NCBI GenBank assembly: GCA_016801845.1
Contig: CM028924.1
Span: forward strand, 5,194,501-5,258,500
DNA: 64,000 bases
From: Polydactylus sextarius
Lineage: Eukaryota > Chordata > Actinopteri > Polynemidae
Reading direction: 5' to 3'
Part shown: piece by piece, positions 49,861 through 62,543 of the stretch
Position numbering within the stretch: position 1 is the first letter of the stretch
How the letters are laid out: every line of letters starts with the position of its first letter
Program-made: the position numbers and the translations under genes
Notes under the pieces: model-generated
Databases searched by the model: none
Seen by the model: the letters and a program-made list of their open reading frames with translations, nothing else
Told to the model about the DNA's origin: nothing

Positions 49861-52718
49861 TTTATCTTTGTTTTTAGGGCTTTAGATTATGGGTTGCAAA
49901 GATGACATGGCTCCTTATGAAAAGTGCAGACATCAAACAGTTAACCAGGCGCTCCATTTGTTTATGCTCAAAACAAGAGGTCCAGTAAAACTACCAAAAT
50001 TATGTTACAATTATATGCATTGAGTCAAAGTTAATTATATTGTCCACATTTTGCATTTTAAATATTGTGATTAATGACATTGGTGACAGTGGTGAAAATT
50101 CAGTGCAGGGTAACAATTACTAGTAGTTGTGTGATTAATTTGTCATATGGAATTAAGTGGAAAAGTTAATGTGTGTGTTTGCATGTGCGTGCATGCTTTG
50201 CAGGAAACTGTACTAATGCCACATGTTACACAACATTATCAAAAATGTCTTAGCTTTGATTATTTTGCTATAAAACATTAAACAGCATTATACTAATGGA
50301 CCATGTGGTGAGGAAGACAATGGCTTAAAAGCCCACTTCAGTGTATCACTTATCAGTGGCCATGTTTTGTGTACATTCTGAGTATTGTAAATGTGAAGTA
50401 AACGTGGAAATGTGTGCGTGTATGTGTGTATGCCTACGCCAATGTGTGGTTAATAGGCTCTCCACTAAGTCTTGCTAAGCCTGAGAGCATTGAGAGCTGA
50501 CACTTTTGGATAATTCACTCTCTCTAAATGTAAATGCTTAGGAAAAAAAAGATGGATAGAGAGAATGGGTGAAGACATACTGGGTGAAATACACTACTGT
50601 TTGGGCCATCATTGAAAATCATATGTGATATTAAATATTAAGAGAGCCCATTACCAAACACTAAGTTCCAGTAAGATGAGGACAGAACTCACAGTCTTCA
50701 GTTGTTTAAGCCCCTGCAATTTAAATAATGAACACTCTGCAGCAAGGCCTTTGAAGCTCAGCATGAATATGCCATTCTCGTTCATGGACACATTCTGTAA
50801 CACAGAACATGTAAGTGTCATTTGCAGCACTTCATAACTCAGGTGATGTCATCAGTTATACTGCATAGATGGAAAACAGCAGAGACGATTGGCAACTCGG
50901 GGGGATTAGATTAAAGTTTTAAGCGCAAAGCATTTCAGAAAGTGTCCTGGTTGAATTTAAATGTGCCACAGGTGAACATTTGTGTTTGTGTGTGTATGTC
51001 ATCATCACTGTTTAGCTGATTGAGGACTCTTATGTATGAAGTGTTCAATTATCTCCTGACAATGACGCATTAATTGATTTCTGCCTGTGGCATGATGTGT
51101 CTTTAAATATTGAATTGTGGGATTTTTTATCTATTGCATCAGATTGGATTGTTTTAACTGTGCACCTGATGCATAATTACTGTGCTGATGTCGGATGTCA
51201 TATCAGATTAGATCAGTTCAGCTCAGTTGACTGACTGTCTGACTGAATAAAAACAACTCACCTTATTTCTGAAAAAGCTGTTGTGGCTTTTATGTTTTAC
51301 CTCATTACATTGATTCATTGATTATAAATGATGTCATTATGTATGCATCGATCTTTGGCTTTAAAACTAATTGTCTTTTGATCTGTCACAGGTTCTGTGC
51401 CTTCGGATGTCACCATGGTAACTAATGCAGTGTTTGCAGATAGATAAAAAAACTGTTTCATTCTTTCAGTGTGAATTATATTGAGTGATTTAATAAATAG
51501 ATTTAATTTTTTGAAATGTTAGAGCAGTACTTGTGTCTGCTCTTCACGTTTGAGGGTAAAATATATAGGACATGGATGACGCCAACTTACGAACATCATC
51601 ATATCAGAAATAAAAAAACTTGACAGTTTTGATATGGCAGTAAACTTGTTTTGCATTTAATCATATTCTTCAAAATGTGCAGCGACCAATCCCCTTTGTA
51701 CTGAAGCCCATGTCTCTGCTAACTCCCTCTGCTGGCCTGGGGATGTTGTTGACAAGCCTATGTTGAGGCTGATAAACATCGCCAGCTGTTTCTTTTTACC
51801 TGTCAGTCAGAACTCTCCAGAGGGGATAGCACGTGGTGAGATTCACACCATCCCCCTGGATGCAACACTGAATGATTCTGATTCCTATTGATGGTGCCTT
51901 AAAACACGGTTTGGGTTTTGGGGACATTGATGCCTAAGATCTTACCGGGAGTGCAGTGGCCCCAGCAAGATGCTAAATTTTATTTTTGCATGTCACATGT
52001 AGATGAAACGCAGCACTGCAAGACCCTGACTTTGTAGTCTTAAGACCAAAGAGTCTAATTTGTCATTTTGAATTAAGGCATCAGTTTCAAAATGCTGAAA
52101 CCTCGATTTGCTTCTTTTCTTGCATCATTACTGAGCTTTGATATGTGTCAACTAAAAGTGACTAGTTTTTACCTCTAGCCATATTTCAGATGGCTCAATT
52201 TTTGTCACAAAAGTCTGCAGCAGAAAACTGTTTGCTTCAATAAATGGACATTGGATATTTAATTTGAGTTTGGGTTGAATTATTGCTGCTCTGAGCATTT
52301 ACTACTTACTTACTACACACACTTATACACAATGGCTGCTGCAATATTAAGCTCATATAACCAAATGAGCTACCAGATTATTTTGTTGTTATTGCACTTG
52401 CTGTAACTTCATGTGTAGGCCGGATGTAACCAGGGATGTACTACCATTATGGTAGGACTGTCGGAGCTGATCGCTGGTCAGCAGACTTTTGACTATGACT
52501 CAAAAAAGCAGGTCTCAAAAGAAATAGTCGTGCATTCACTTTCCCTCAGATTATGTTAGCATGTTAGCAGCAGCTCAGTGTAGGCAGATTACATCCTCAT
52601 AGCTTGCTACCTTAACCTGACAAAACATTACAAAAAAGACAAAATGAAACACCAATGTGACACCAGTGTGTCCGTGTCCAGCCTGTTAATGTGATGGTTA
52701 TTGTTTTTATGACTGCAG
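49861..52718. other. Non-coding stretch, partly CNE-like
   Basis: No gene is seen. The interval of about 50,880-51,300 is complex AT-rich sequence without repeats (ATTAATTGATTTCTGCC, GATGCATAATTACTGTG) and is a conserved-element candidate. An X-box-like site lies at 51,409. TTATGTTAGCATGTTAGCAG near 52,551-52,570 looks like another scrap of a common fish repeat. Confidence 0.5.
51409..51422. promoter_or_regulatory. RFX X-box-like site
   Basis: GTCACCATGGTAAC: half-sites GTCACC and (other strand) GTTACC with an AT spacer, a good match to the X-box. Sequence match only. Confidence 0.3.
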
Positions 52719-52842
52719 GGACTTCACCGAATGTCCAGCCATGTCAACAAGCAACAGTGACGGTGACAGCAATGCCAGAGAGACTCTTCCTCATGGTGCC
52801 CACAAGCTGCTTGTCCACATGCTGCTCCACCTGGACTTCAAG
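52719..52842 (+). other. Orphan exon-like segment, 124 bp, product unknown
   Basis: It is bounded by an acceptor (TTTTTATGACTGCAG, AG at 52,717-52,718) and a consensus donor (AAG then GTATGT at 52,843). Two frames are open across it. The more protein-like one uses the first base to finish a codon and reads DFTECPAM, STSNSDGDSNARETLPHGAH, KLLVHMLLHLDFK, ending exactly on a codon at the donor. It includes an in-frame ATG at 52,741 in a fair context (CAGCCATG), so it could be a first coding exon. I do not recognise the protein. It lies opposite in strand to lrfn5 and about 350 bp before a hAT transposase fossil. It could be a lncRNA exon, a transposon-derived exon or chance. No partner exon was found. 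Confidence 0.3.
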
Positions 52843-53184
52843 GTATGTTATGACATCTTTCAGCCTTATACATTATGGCTGTCTGGTATAAAACATGTTG
52901 CATTACTGTCTGCTCTTTAACCAAATAACTTATACTTTTGGATTACACATACTACGTGCCTGTTTGTGTCACATATCTTAAATTATGCTGCAATGCAATA
53001 TATTGCAATAGTTACCTTTCTGTTGAAGTAGAGACTGATGTTGTCTATTGATAAATTTCAGATCTTTCAAAGTCTGAGACAATAAAAAATACATTAAACA
53101 GTGGCTGAAGCACTGCTTTTGATGGTTACACAGAACAATGCACAAAGAGGTCACACTGAGACATAAGAGGCAGATAACAAAGAA

Positions 53185-53757
53185 AACTTTATAGAAATTT
53201 TTGGAAATGATTGAAAGGCACAGCCCAGTGGTCCAGGAGAAAAATTGAAGAAAGGGCAGAATGCCAAGTACAAAAGGAGTAGAATCCAGAAAAAAAAAAA
53301 CTCCTGGAGTGCTTTGCAGCCACGGTCAGTGATGGTATAATTGGAAAAGCAAAGGACAGAGACTGTCACTGCAGATGAAACTGACATAAAGAAGCAGCTG
53401 TCACTGGTACTTAAGTGCAAGGGCTTAAAGATTAGAACCACTAAGTGTTTGGAAAGGTATGGACTTAAGTATAAGTCCAGACTAAAGCAAAATGTATGAT
53501 TTAGTTAAACTGCAAGGGACATTACCTTACCAAAAATGCAGAAGTTGTCAAGTATTATTTAAGTAACCTCATCCATCAAGCCTCATGATGAGGCTTTTCA
53601 CAAGCCTTTTTTGTCCATATAGGGTAGCCATAGCCTCATTCAGTAAGCTGTGCAGCATGTGAGCGCAGCTTCTCGGCTTTTAAAATCATTAAAGACCCAT
53701 TTGAACAAAACTACAACAGATGGCAGACTCAACAACCTGGGTGTTCTCAACATTTGA
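53185..53757 (+). pseudogene. hAT transposase fossil (ZMYM-like type)
   Basis: Broken pieces of a hAT transposase occur in order. FLEMIERHSPVVQEK (about 53,198-53,243) resembles the 'GNFLELLELLAKYDPVLKEH' block. GIIGKAKDRD and then TADETDIKKQLSLVLK (about 53,332-53,415) match the 'ADETTDISNKEQLSLVLRY' block that carries the first catalytic Asp. VSCAACERSFSAFKIIKD (53,643-53,696) and, one frame on, TTDGRLNNLGVLNI (to 53,754) match the C-terminal dimerisation domain (ERSFSALKIIKTHLRTTM-RLNNLGVLSI). A stop follows at 53,755. Most of the catalytic middle is deleted, and stops, frameshifts and an A11 tract (53,289-53,299) interrupt the rest. Inactive. The termini were not found. Confidence 0.7.
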
Positions 53758-54852
53758 GGCTTAGAAGAGCCACACACTTCCATTGGAGTTAAGCTTTATT
53801 TGATTCATGGTACAGGTGTAACTTTACAGTTTTTATAATGTAATTTATAAAATGAAGGAGTACCTCAAAACCCAATTTGTGTTGCTTTTGGTGTCACTGG
53901 AAGAATTAACAGCTCTAGTGTTGGAGAGAAAACACCCAGACTCGCTTGTTTAATCAACCTTTTTATTTGAACAGTATTTTGAATGCACATGGGTAGAAAC
54001 TACTTTCAAACATCAAATGTCATCCTGTAGAATAACGACATCATTTAGTTATCAAACCATTATTTTTAGCTGTGTCTGCTTTACTTACTATAACAACAAT
54101 TTGCGGTTAAATTTAAACCTATTAAAACAAATCATATCAATTTTAGTTGTTATGGAAGGGGGGGTCATCATCTTAGCACCTTGGGTTTATTAATCCTGTG
54201 ATAACGTGACTGCTGACACACATATCAGTGATGCCTAACATCTCTTGATTCTCAAAACGACACGCAGACAAACAGCTCCTGGCTCATTCATAATGACTAC
54301 AAGTCCAGGCAAGCGTGATGTCTTGCTCTTTCTCTGCCTGCTTAGGTCTGTGATAGAAATGAGAAGCCTCTACAAAGGCTTCTACGGTACAGCTGTTAAC
54401 ACAGCCAGGGCTGGTAATAAAATGACCCATTTCCCCTACAGACATCAAGACATATTCATAACAGTCTTGTTGCAACAACTGTCATTCCACAACCTTTCAC
54501 AACCATGATAATGCGACGGATGAGGCTTTCAAACGGACAGGATAGAGGAAGGTGAGAGAAGGCATTCACCCACTTCTCAGGAGAAAAGAAACCAAAGTGG
54601 GAGAGGAAGGAAAAAGTAAGGAGAAGTAAAGATTGGGAGGGTAAAAGTGATGAGCCAGTGTGAGCAGAAAGTGAGGAATAGTCACTTAGAACAGAGTTAC
54701 AGCGGGATGTGCTGACAGAACCGCCTTGTCTTCTCACACCAGGGAAATTTTCGTGTGTGTGTGTGTGTGTAAATGTGTGCAACTGTGGTGTGATATTTGA
54801 ATATGCACCGCCAGCCGTCACATTGAGTAAAGACACATGTGACATCTCTCGC

Positions 54853-54873
54853 TGTCTCTTTCTCTCACTCTCA

Positions 54874-54912
<39 letters not shown>

Positions 54913-54920
54913 GGTCTCTC
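54853..54920. repeat. (CT)n / (TCTG)n low-complexity tract
   Basis: CT-rich sequence with TCTCACTC and TCTGTCTC variants, followed by TAAAACAG, which together mimic a strong polypyrimidine tract and acceptor. Confidence 0.9.
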
Positions 54921-55692
54921 TAAAACAGACTGCTCCGAGGAGGAGGAAATACCAACGCTGCCTAGCAACCACGTGGCAGCCTATGGGGCTATGGCAATAT
55001 GACTTTTTTTTTTTTTTTTTCTATTTTTCTTTGCCAAATTTCACACTTTCTCTTGAGTCTCATGCATGGCCAAAGCAATGTGATGGGATAAACACAAGCC
55101 TTTGAATGGTTTTCTGTTACATTGTTCAAACTATTTTAAACTGCTGCAATTACGCCAAGACAAATGTTAGTGATCACTTTTGCATGGTGGGACTTTGTAA
55201 CAGCGCCGTGTGTGTGTGAGTGAGAGAGAGAGATATAGAAACATACCAGTGTACCAGTAATACTAATAACGTATTCAGCCTGTCTAACCACATTGCACCA
55301 TGATGTGCCAGGACTGTGCTCTCGCCGCTGGGTAACAGAATTTGTGGAAAAAAGAAAGACTTGTCACATACTCGGGTGCCAAATTTAAGCTTGCGTTTGC
55401 ACATACATCCAGTTTTATGAAAATGGGGCCCTGTGTGTAAGAAAGAAAAAACACATTGTGCACAATACTCTAAGCTTAAGACCTTTAAAAAACATGCAAC
55501 AGAATGATTTGTCACACAAATATGCAACAAAATATTTTCTGAAAATCAAGATGGTACTTGAGCCTAACAATATATATAAAAAAATGGCAATTTTGACTTT
55601 GGCTTAGAGGGATACCAGAGATTCACCTCTGCCTGTCTCCACTAGATCCTTTCGATACCAAATATTGATGAAAATAAAAATAAATGTGACTG

Positions 55693-55765
55693 TGCGCAGC
55701 AGCAGTGGTTAAGATCTTGCTCCTTAGTCAGAAGAGAACCTGCTGTGTTTGAATAAAATCTCCCC
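55693..55765 (+). repeat. Possible tRNA-derived SINE head
   Basis: AGCAGTGGTTAAGATCTTGC resembles a tRNA A box with its D-loop (as in Leu- or Ser-tRNA-derived SINEs). About 45 bases later GTGTTTGAATAAAATC resembles a worn B box (GGTTTGAATCC). Flanks and an A-rich tail are not clear. Weak. Confidence 0.25.
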
Positions 55766-58700
55766 TTGAGCAGTTCATTCTGACAGATTGCATTGTCACA
55801 GTCTATATTTAGACATGAAGTGATGATTTTCAGTCCAAAAGCTTCTCTATCTGCAAATACTCAAACATGCACACACTCACGTATATACCCAGCACTGTAT
55901 GTTCTTGACCATATACAACACTCCACTTCTGCACACCTAGCTCCTCCAGACAATGACTAGCATATACATAAATAAAACATAAGTACAAAGCATGAGGACC
56001 GGGTCACAAGGTTCAGTGCCTGCTGGACTGAATATTACAGTAGGCATCTAAAATACTCTGAGTGGTTGTTGGTTACAGGATGAAAATAATTTCTTCTGGG
56101 AGTTGCATACACTGCATAGAGTGTGTAGTGTTTCATGAAAATAGTGTATTCATTTTTAGGTTGATAAGTTCAGCTGTAGCTGAAGACAGTGGGACCAGCA
56201 ACATGAGTATATATGATCCCAATGCATTTATCAGGAAGCACAACTTGTCAAACCAGAGACAAACAGCAGCAGTGACAGTGTCCAGAGGAATCCAAGTTTC
56301 TTCAGGCTGTAGTGACTATAGTGTGAACGCTATCAATCTGTTTATCTATCCTGTTTGAGATCCAGTGCTGGAGGGACATATTTTTCCCCAAATTGATTTG
56401 ATTTGAATTCTCCAAATGCAGCAGTATGCCTTAGGTGACTCTGATCTCACATATCCTTAACATGTTTTGGTGTGGATCAGTAAAACGGCATACAGTAACA
56501 CCAGAGGAGTCGAAAATAACAACACCAACGGAAAAACATATTTACCGCTTGATTGAATGTGTTTTTCTGGCAAATTTGTTGCATTTTAAATTTTTAAAGC
56601 ATCTTTCTATTTTAATTTGTTGTCTTAAACTTTGCAAAAAAAAATGAAAATAATTTATTTGAAAGTTCAGAAAGATAAATAAAACCTTATTTTACACTGT
56701 ACATTTATTTATAAAGTGTTTTGGTAAGGTCGAACAACTTTATTGTGCTTTTCCTCAAAAGATATTGAATTATTTGATGTTGACTCTGTTGGTGAAGAAC
56801 TCAACTAAACTGTTACTCCCCTCACATATGAGAGATCATACCCACACTCAACCTTGATGACCATCAACCTTCATATATTGTGTCTTCTTCTTCTTGTAAG
56901 CACTATAGTTTTGACAAAGTCTGTCCACAGACAGACAGAAACAACTGTCAAAAGTATTCAAAACTGCCTCAGTGGTAGTTCCTGCTACAACAGGTGTCCA
57001 GGATTACATTTTGCCACGATGACACACAAACACACTGACTCAAAAGGTCAAATCAATACCAACCCCACTGTCGAGGCTGGTAAACATGTCGTGACACAAG
57101 CGGCGGATCTGAGCAAACATCACATTTTTAGTGGATTGTGACCAAAACGTGGGTTTTTTATTCAGTTCACCACATGCATATGTTAGAACACCATTGATAA
57201 AAAATGAAATGGCATATCTTCATTTTGACTGTGTTGTTAAAGAACAGCTTGTGTTTATTGAGTGCAAAGGTGAAAAAAAGTCATTTGGAAGCATCTCTGA
57301 CACCTTTTTGAATCCATGGCTCAATTTATTCTGCAGGTACTGTATATGGCTATGTGTATATGGAGGTATATGTAGGGGTTATATATGGCAACTTACAGAA
57401 TATAGTAACACACACTGCCTCCTAAACAACTTTCACCCAGCTGCCTTTTTTGTAGAAACTCCTCCAACAATAACAAGGAAACTGAAACACTTGTTTTTTC
57501 CTCACATTTTTTTTCCCTCCAAAACGAAATGTATTGTGTTTTGCACAATTGCTTTCTTATTGAAGTGTCAAAGAAGTTTTTCAGCACAAAAAAAAAAAAA
57601 AAAAAAAACTCCAATTAGAAAGTTTAGTTTCTTGCTTTGAAAACAAGGTTCATTACAGCACATTGCTTCCCTTGTCATGTAGGGAACCTCAAGGGACAGG
57701 ACCATGACCTATTTTTTTCGGTCTCGAACCTGAAGTGGTTAAAAAAAAAAAGAAATTAAAAAAAATGTGTGTGTATGTGTGTGCACGTGTCTATATGTGT
57801 GTAAATTCAGGTTGTTGGTTGTTCTTCTGTCCGGTAGGGCTCTCAGGACGACATAAAGCACCACAGAGATTCTGAGAAATAGAGCAGAACCGGCAAATTT
57901 AGATCTTTCTCCAGGCTCCATTGTAACTGGTACCTTCCTTGGGAGTTCACATCCAGAAGAGTACAAGAATTAACACAAAGCAACCGAAATGGTGGCACAC
58001 AGAGAAAGAAAGAAAACAACACATGCAGGGAAAATGTTGGAGGAACGAACTTCACACAGATGTGTTTGTCCTGTGGCACCGGAGTGTTTGTGTATTTGTT
58101 TTCCACATGCAGTAAAAAAAAAATGTGAGTTTGACTGGCATTTTGACTGCTGTTTATAAGTATCTGTAAGAGCTCAGCGAGATAGGGGATCATCATAGAC
58201 TAACAGCTTGCTACCTACCACCTTCTTTTCTTGTCTTGTCTCTTTTTCTCTCTGCTGCCCTCTCTCTGTCTCTCTTTCTCTTTCTCCCTGTGTCTCCTTG
58301 TCTCCCTTTTCTTCTCTCTCAAGCTGCCTTGCTGTCTGCGTCTCCACGTCCTCCTGCCCACAGCCCCTCTGTGTCTCTTTCTTTTAAAACAGTTGGTGGT
58401 GTGAGGGAGGGCCAGTGAGAGAGAAATCTATAAACCTCCTTTGTGCTTTTCATCTCAAATTTGCCACTTTAAATGTGTACTTATTATGCAGATCTTTGTA
58501 TACCGCTGCAATTAATTTGTTTTTGTTTAAGACCGTTCATTCAAAGTGAGTTTCACACTCGCAGAGTCTAGTGTCATGGGGAAATGCTCGACATTCCTGC
58601 GAAATTTTGCATTTTTGAAAAACATGTTAGGTGAACGGGCACCATGGATGAATGAGCTGCTGAATTAATGGACGGATGGCTGAATAGATGGATCAATGGA

Positions 58701-59399
58701 GAGCGAAAGGTCCAGACTGTGCCTGCTTTAATCCCAATGCACAGTTGCACTGTTTTCTCTCCCTCCATCTCTACCCTCACCCCACCTAGTTTATCCCTCC
58801 ATTCTGTCCACCTGCGATGCCTATTTTATGCATGTGTGTGTGCATGTAGTAATCCCGTGTTCATTGCATTCACCCTAACACCCTAACTTTAGTTGTAGTG
58901 CTGTAGTGAGGACTAATCCAGATCAAGCCTCAATTCTATGACAGATCGCATGAGGTTTGAATTTGAAATATAGGTTATAAGTGTAGATTTAATCATTTTT
59001 GATCAGGTTTTTTGTTAACATGGATAATTTTTCAGAGCTTACTGATGTCTTGATTTGCATTCAGGGAATATGAGGCAGCAACTATTCATATTACAGCTCA
59101 TCTGTTTCTCTCTGTCATATGGTAATATTTCAATATTCAGATATTTTTGTGATGCAGCTCAGCTGTCATATTCCTCCACAAGCTTATATTTAGAAGTTCC
59201 TCATGGGCACACTATTACCACTAACCACTAACATTACTGCTGTTGAAATCCTGCAGGTCCAGACTGACCCTGTCTTCAAATGTAGCAGAAACATTTTTTC
59301 CCTACAACAACCATTTTCAACTGGTTTAAAAATGAACAATGAACAATTCAAGGTTCCTTCAGGGCACAGGAGCAATTCCTGGACAAAACAGCTCTGGTT

Positions 59400-59425
59400 T
59401 GTGTGTGTGTGTGTGTGTGTGTGTG
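59400..59425. repeat. (GT)n microsatellite
   Basis: Thirteen clean TG units. Confidence 0.95.
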
Positions 59426-62400
59426 GTGGTTTCTTTTTGCTTTGCTTTTTTGTACTGATGGCAGGGCAGTGTGTAGTAGAGGCAGGTTATGCTCGATGCT
59501 ACCAGCCAGCTGGCTTAACACTATTGCTACTTTGCAGAGGCCACAGTAATATGGTGTCTGAGCCAACAGGCTGACACAGTTCACAGCAGTCACAGCGACT
59601 AACACACACACAGAGGTGAGCAGCCTTTGTGGAGCCAGATGGTGACACAGAGCAGCTATCTATAGCCTCTCTGAGAGAAGAGGAGTGCACAGAAAAGACA
59701 GTGAAAGAAAGCAGGAAGAAGCAATAAGAGCAGCATCTCACAATTAGAGGAATTGATGCCTGAATGTATGACATGTCTGTCTGCGGTATTGATCCACTGT
59801 TTTAAAATGCTCTGTCTGAGGATTGACAAAAGACGTCACAGTTAATGCGGAGGACAAACTGAACCTTCGGGCACATTTTAGATCAGGATGCTACAGCCAA
59901 AAATTTATCAGCTGTACTGTGACAATGCCAGATTCTGCAGATCTGATATGACAGAATCAGTTCCCAGAGTGTTTGTTTTGGCTTCATTTAAATGTTACTT
60001 TGAGTTTGAAGCATTCGGTGTCAGATACTGATTTTAAATTCAATGGACCATTTTGTTCATCGTCCCACATTTCAGGATGCCAAAAGTACTTATATGGATT
60101 AAGATAATATTCAATAGAGAAGCTTTATATATATATATTGTGGTAAGATATTTGGGGCATGCAGCCACTCGTGAAATTCATCAACAGAACACATTAAAGT
60201 CAATTCATGTTTTACTCACTCTTATTTGCATGACTGTGTTTTATAAACATCTTTTAAAAGTTGATTCAACTGACCATATATGTGCTGCCCAGTCTGACAC
60301 ATGTTGTATTTCAAGCCATGCCATTACAAAATGATACATCTCACCATTATTTCTTTTGTACTATAGATTCATTTTATAGCCGGTGCCACTTTGAGCCATA
60401 AAAAGCAAGATATTGCCACATTGGGGAACATTTGTCAGGGAAGATATTCCCTTCTTCTGAGATAAGCAGATGGCAAAGGATACCTTGTGCAAAATATGTC
60501 TATTTTTCACACAAGTTCACTGCATTTATACCTTGGCTTTGTTTGACGGTTCAGGCTATCAATTTTAAAATTAAAAGCTGCGATATCCAACTTTTACACG
60601 AACATAACAACAAATCTGTGACTTTGCGACTGTCAAAGTTCCTATCTATACCTGTAATCATCTTCTACGAGGTGTTCATGTCCTTGACTGAGTCATCGAC
60701 CAAAACAGCGTTGGAGGGCATTGTCTGACTGACAAACCCAGCTCAGAAACACCTGTTAGCGTCAACAGCACCTTTTTCATTGTGGGCTTTCTGAATTGAC
60801 AGTTGGCTGTTTTATTTATTTGTGTTTATAACTCCACAATGGATAAGTATTGTGTTAATTGTAGCACAAGCTTCAGGGTGAGGATAAACATAATCATCAT
60901 GTTCCACGGTGCCATGTGTTGTGTAAATGTAAAACACTTTGGAAGTGAAACATGTCTTATCTTTAACTGTGCTGAGTACAAAAGTGTTGTAGTAAATTGG
61001 TCCCCTTGATGTTTTGCCATTCACAGAGTTTCCATTATTTGGGCTGTGCTCAGTATCACTCTAGTCTGCTATTTCTAACCTCAGATGAACTAAGAATTTT
61101 TGCAGACATACTTCTACTCTGGTAACAAGCATAAACTAATTTGAGGCTGCTAAACTGCACCGCTATATAACAGGATTTAACTTGATTAGTTCCTATTAGC
61201 ATATAGCATGAATTAATCAGAACTGCACCTCAGCTGCTTTTAAAGTCAACACAGACCCTGATCACACTACAAACACACTTAATGATTAGTATCTAATTTC
61301 CTAACTCTAACTCTTTTATTATTAAGCCATAGATTCCCTACAGTTGAATGGAAAACATTAAGATACTCATGATCCAGACATTAGATTAATTATGTTTGTC
61401 ATGATCAATCTGATAAGCTGAACAAACTTAAAGTCATATCATATTCATGAGCTTCTTTAACGCGTATGTACTGTAACTGTTACATACTAGATTGTGCAGC
61501 AAGTGTTGTTATCCACAGCTCAGTTTTCTACACTTTCTAGCTGAGTGCTGGGGTTTTAGCTTGGTGGTGTGGTTTGAGTGTTTTTCATTCAAAAAATACA
61601 CCATGCAGCAAGTCCCATATGAGGAATAAGAGAAAGGGTATTGAAATGTCTGAAGAATACTTTAAAATCTCAGTTTATAGTCGATATTATAAATCCTAAA
61701 TCTACTTTTCTGCGTCTAAACTGAACTTAAAACAAAGCGGTACTACATCATCGAAAACAGTCAGCCTTTCATCACTTGGCTGCGGTGGGAATCACAGGCT
61801 GCTCTTCAGTCTGTTACTGTTAGAAGTGCATCACCATGTGAGGTTGTGGCTCTGTTTCTGGTTTACTAATTGAAAAAAAAACATTTGGTAAAGCCTTGGT
61901 TTGCATAGTCAGAAAGAAGATAGGCACTTTACATAAATGGTGCCTATCCTCGTTATTTAGAGGTCTAGAAGAAAAGACTCAGTGTACCAACACTGACAGC
62001 TAGACATGGTGCGTGATTTCAGTGCCACAGCAGCATACTGAGATCTCACCAATTTGTAATGTAGCATGATCTGTCACTACCCAGCACCCGGGGTAAAAGC
62101 ATCTGCCAGCAATTTTTTATCTTAAGTGCCTTACAGCATCATAAGACCGTAGATTGTTAGTCTAAGGTGAGCTAGACTCAGACCAATGAAAACAACAACA
62201 ACAACAAAAAAAAACACATCCAACAGCTGCACTCAAACCTACTGCAGAGACCCAATTACTGCTGAAAGGAATGAAGACAAGGTAGGGATAAAGAGAAAGC
62301 ACAAAGCAAAAGTAAAGAATGAAGAAGAGAAAAAAGTAGAAGACAGATAGAGGGAGGAGAGAGAGATGAGTTGTTTATGAGCTGCCCAAGGAGAGGTCAG

Positions 62401-62543
62401 CTGTGGCCGGTAGACACTCGTTAATCTGTCATTACTCTCATCAGGCCTCTGGCATCGCCACGCTGGCGCTGTGTGAGCATGTGTGTTTGTGAGGGCACGC
62501 AAAGTCTGATTGGGATTCTGCTTGCTGTCTGGGGAAATGCTGA

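Noticed and set aside
54456..54968. 170-codon minus-strand frame with RERDRDRDRESESER
   Set aside because: The Arg/Glu/Asp repeat is the translated CT microsatellite, and the rest shows no domain.
57131..57640. 169-codon plus-strand frame, among the longest open frames in the window
   Set aside because: The end runs through an A21 tract giving poly-Lys, hydrophobic AT-rich codons dominate, and no family, leader or splice context supports it.
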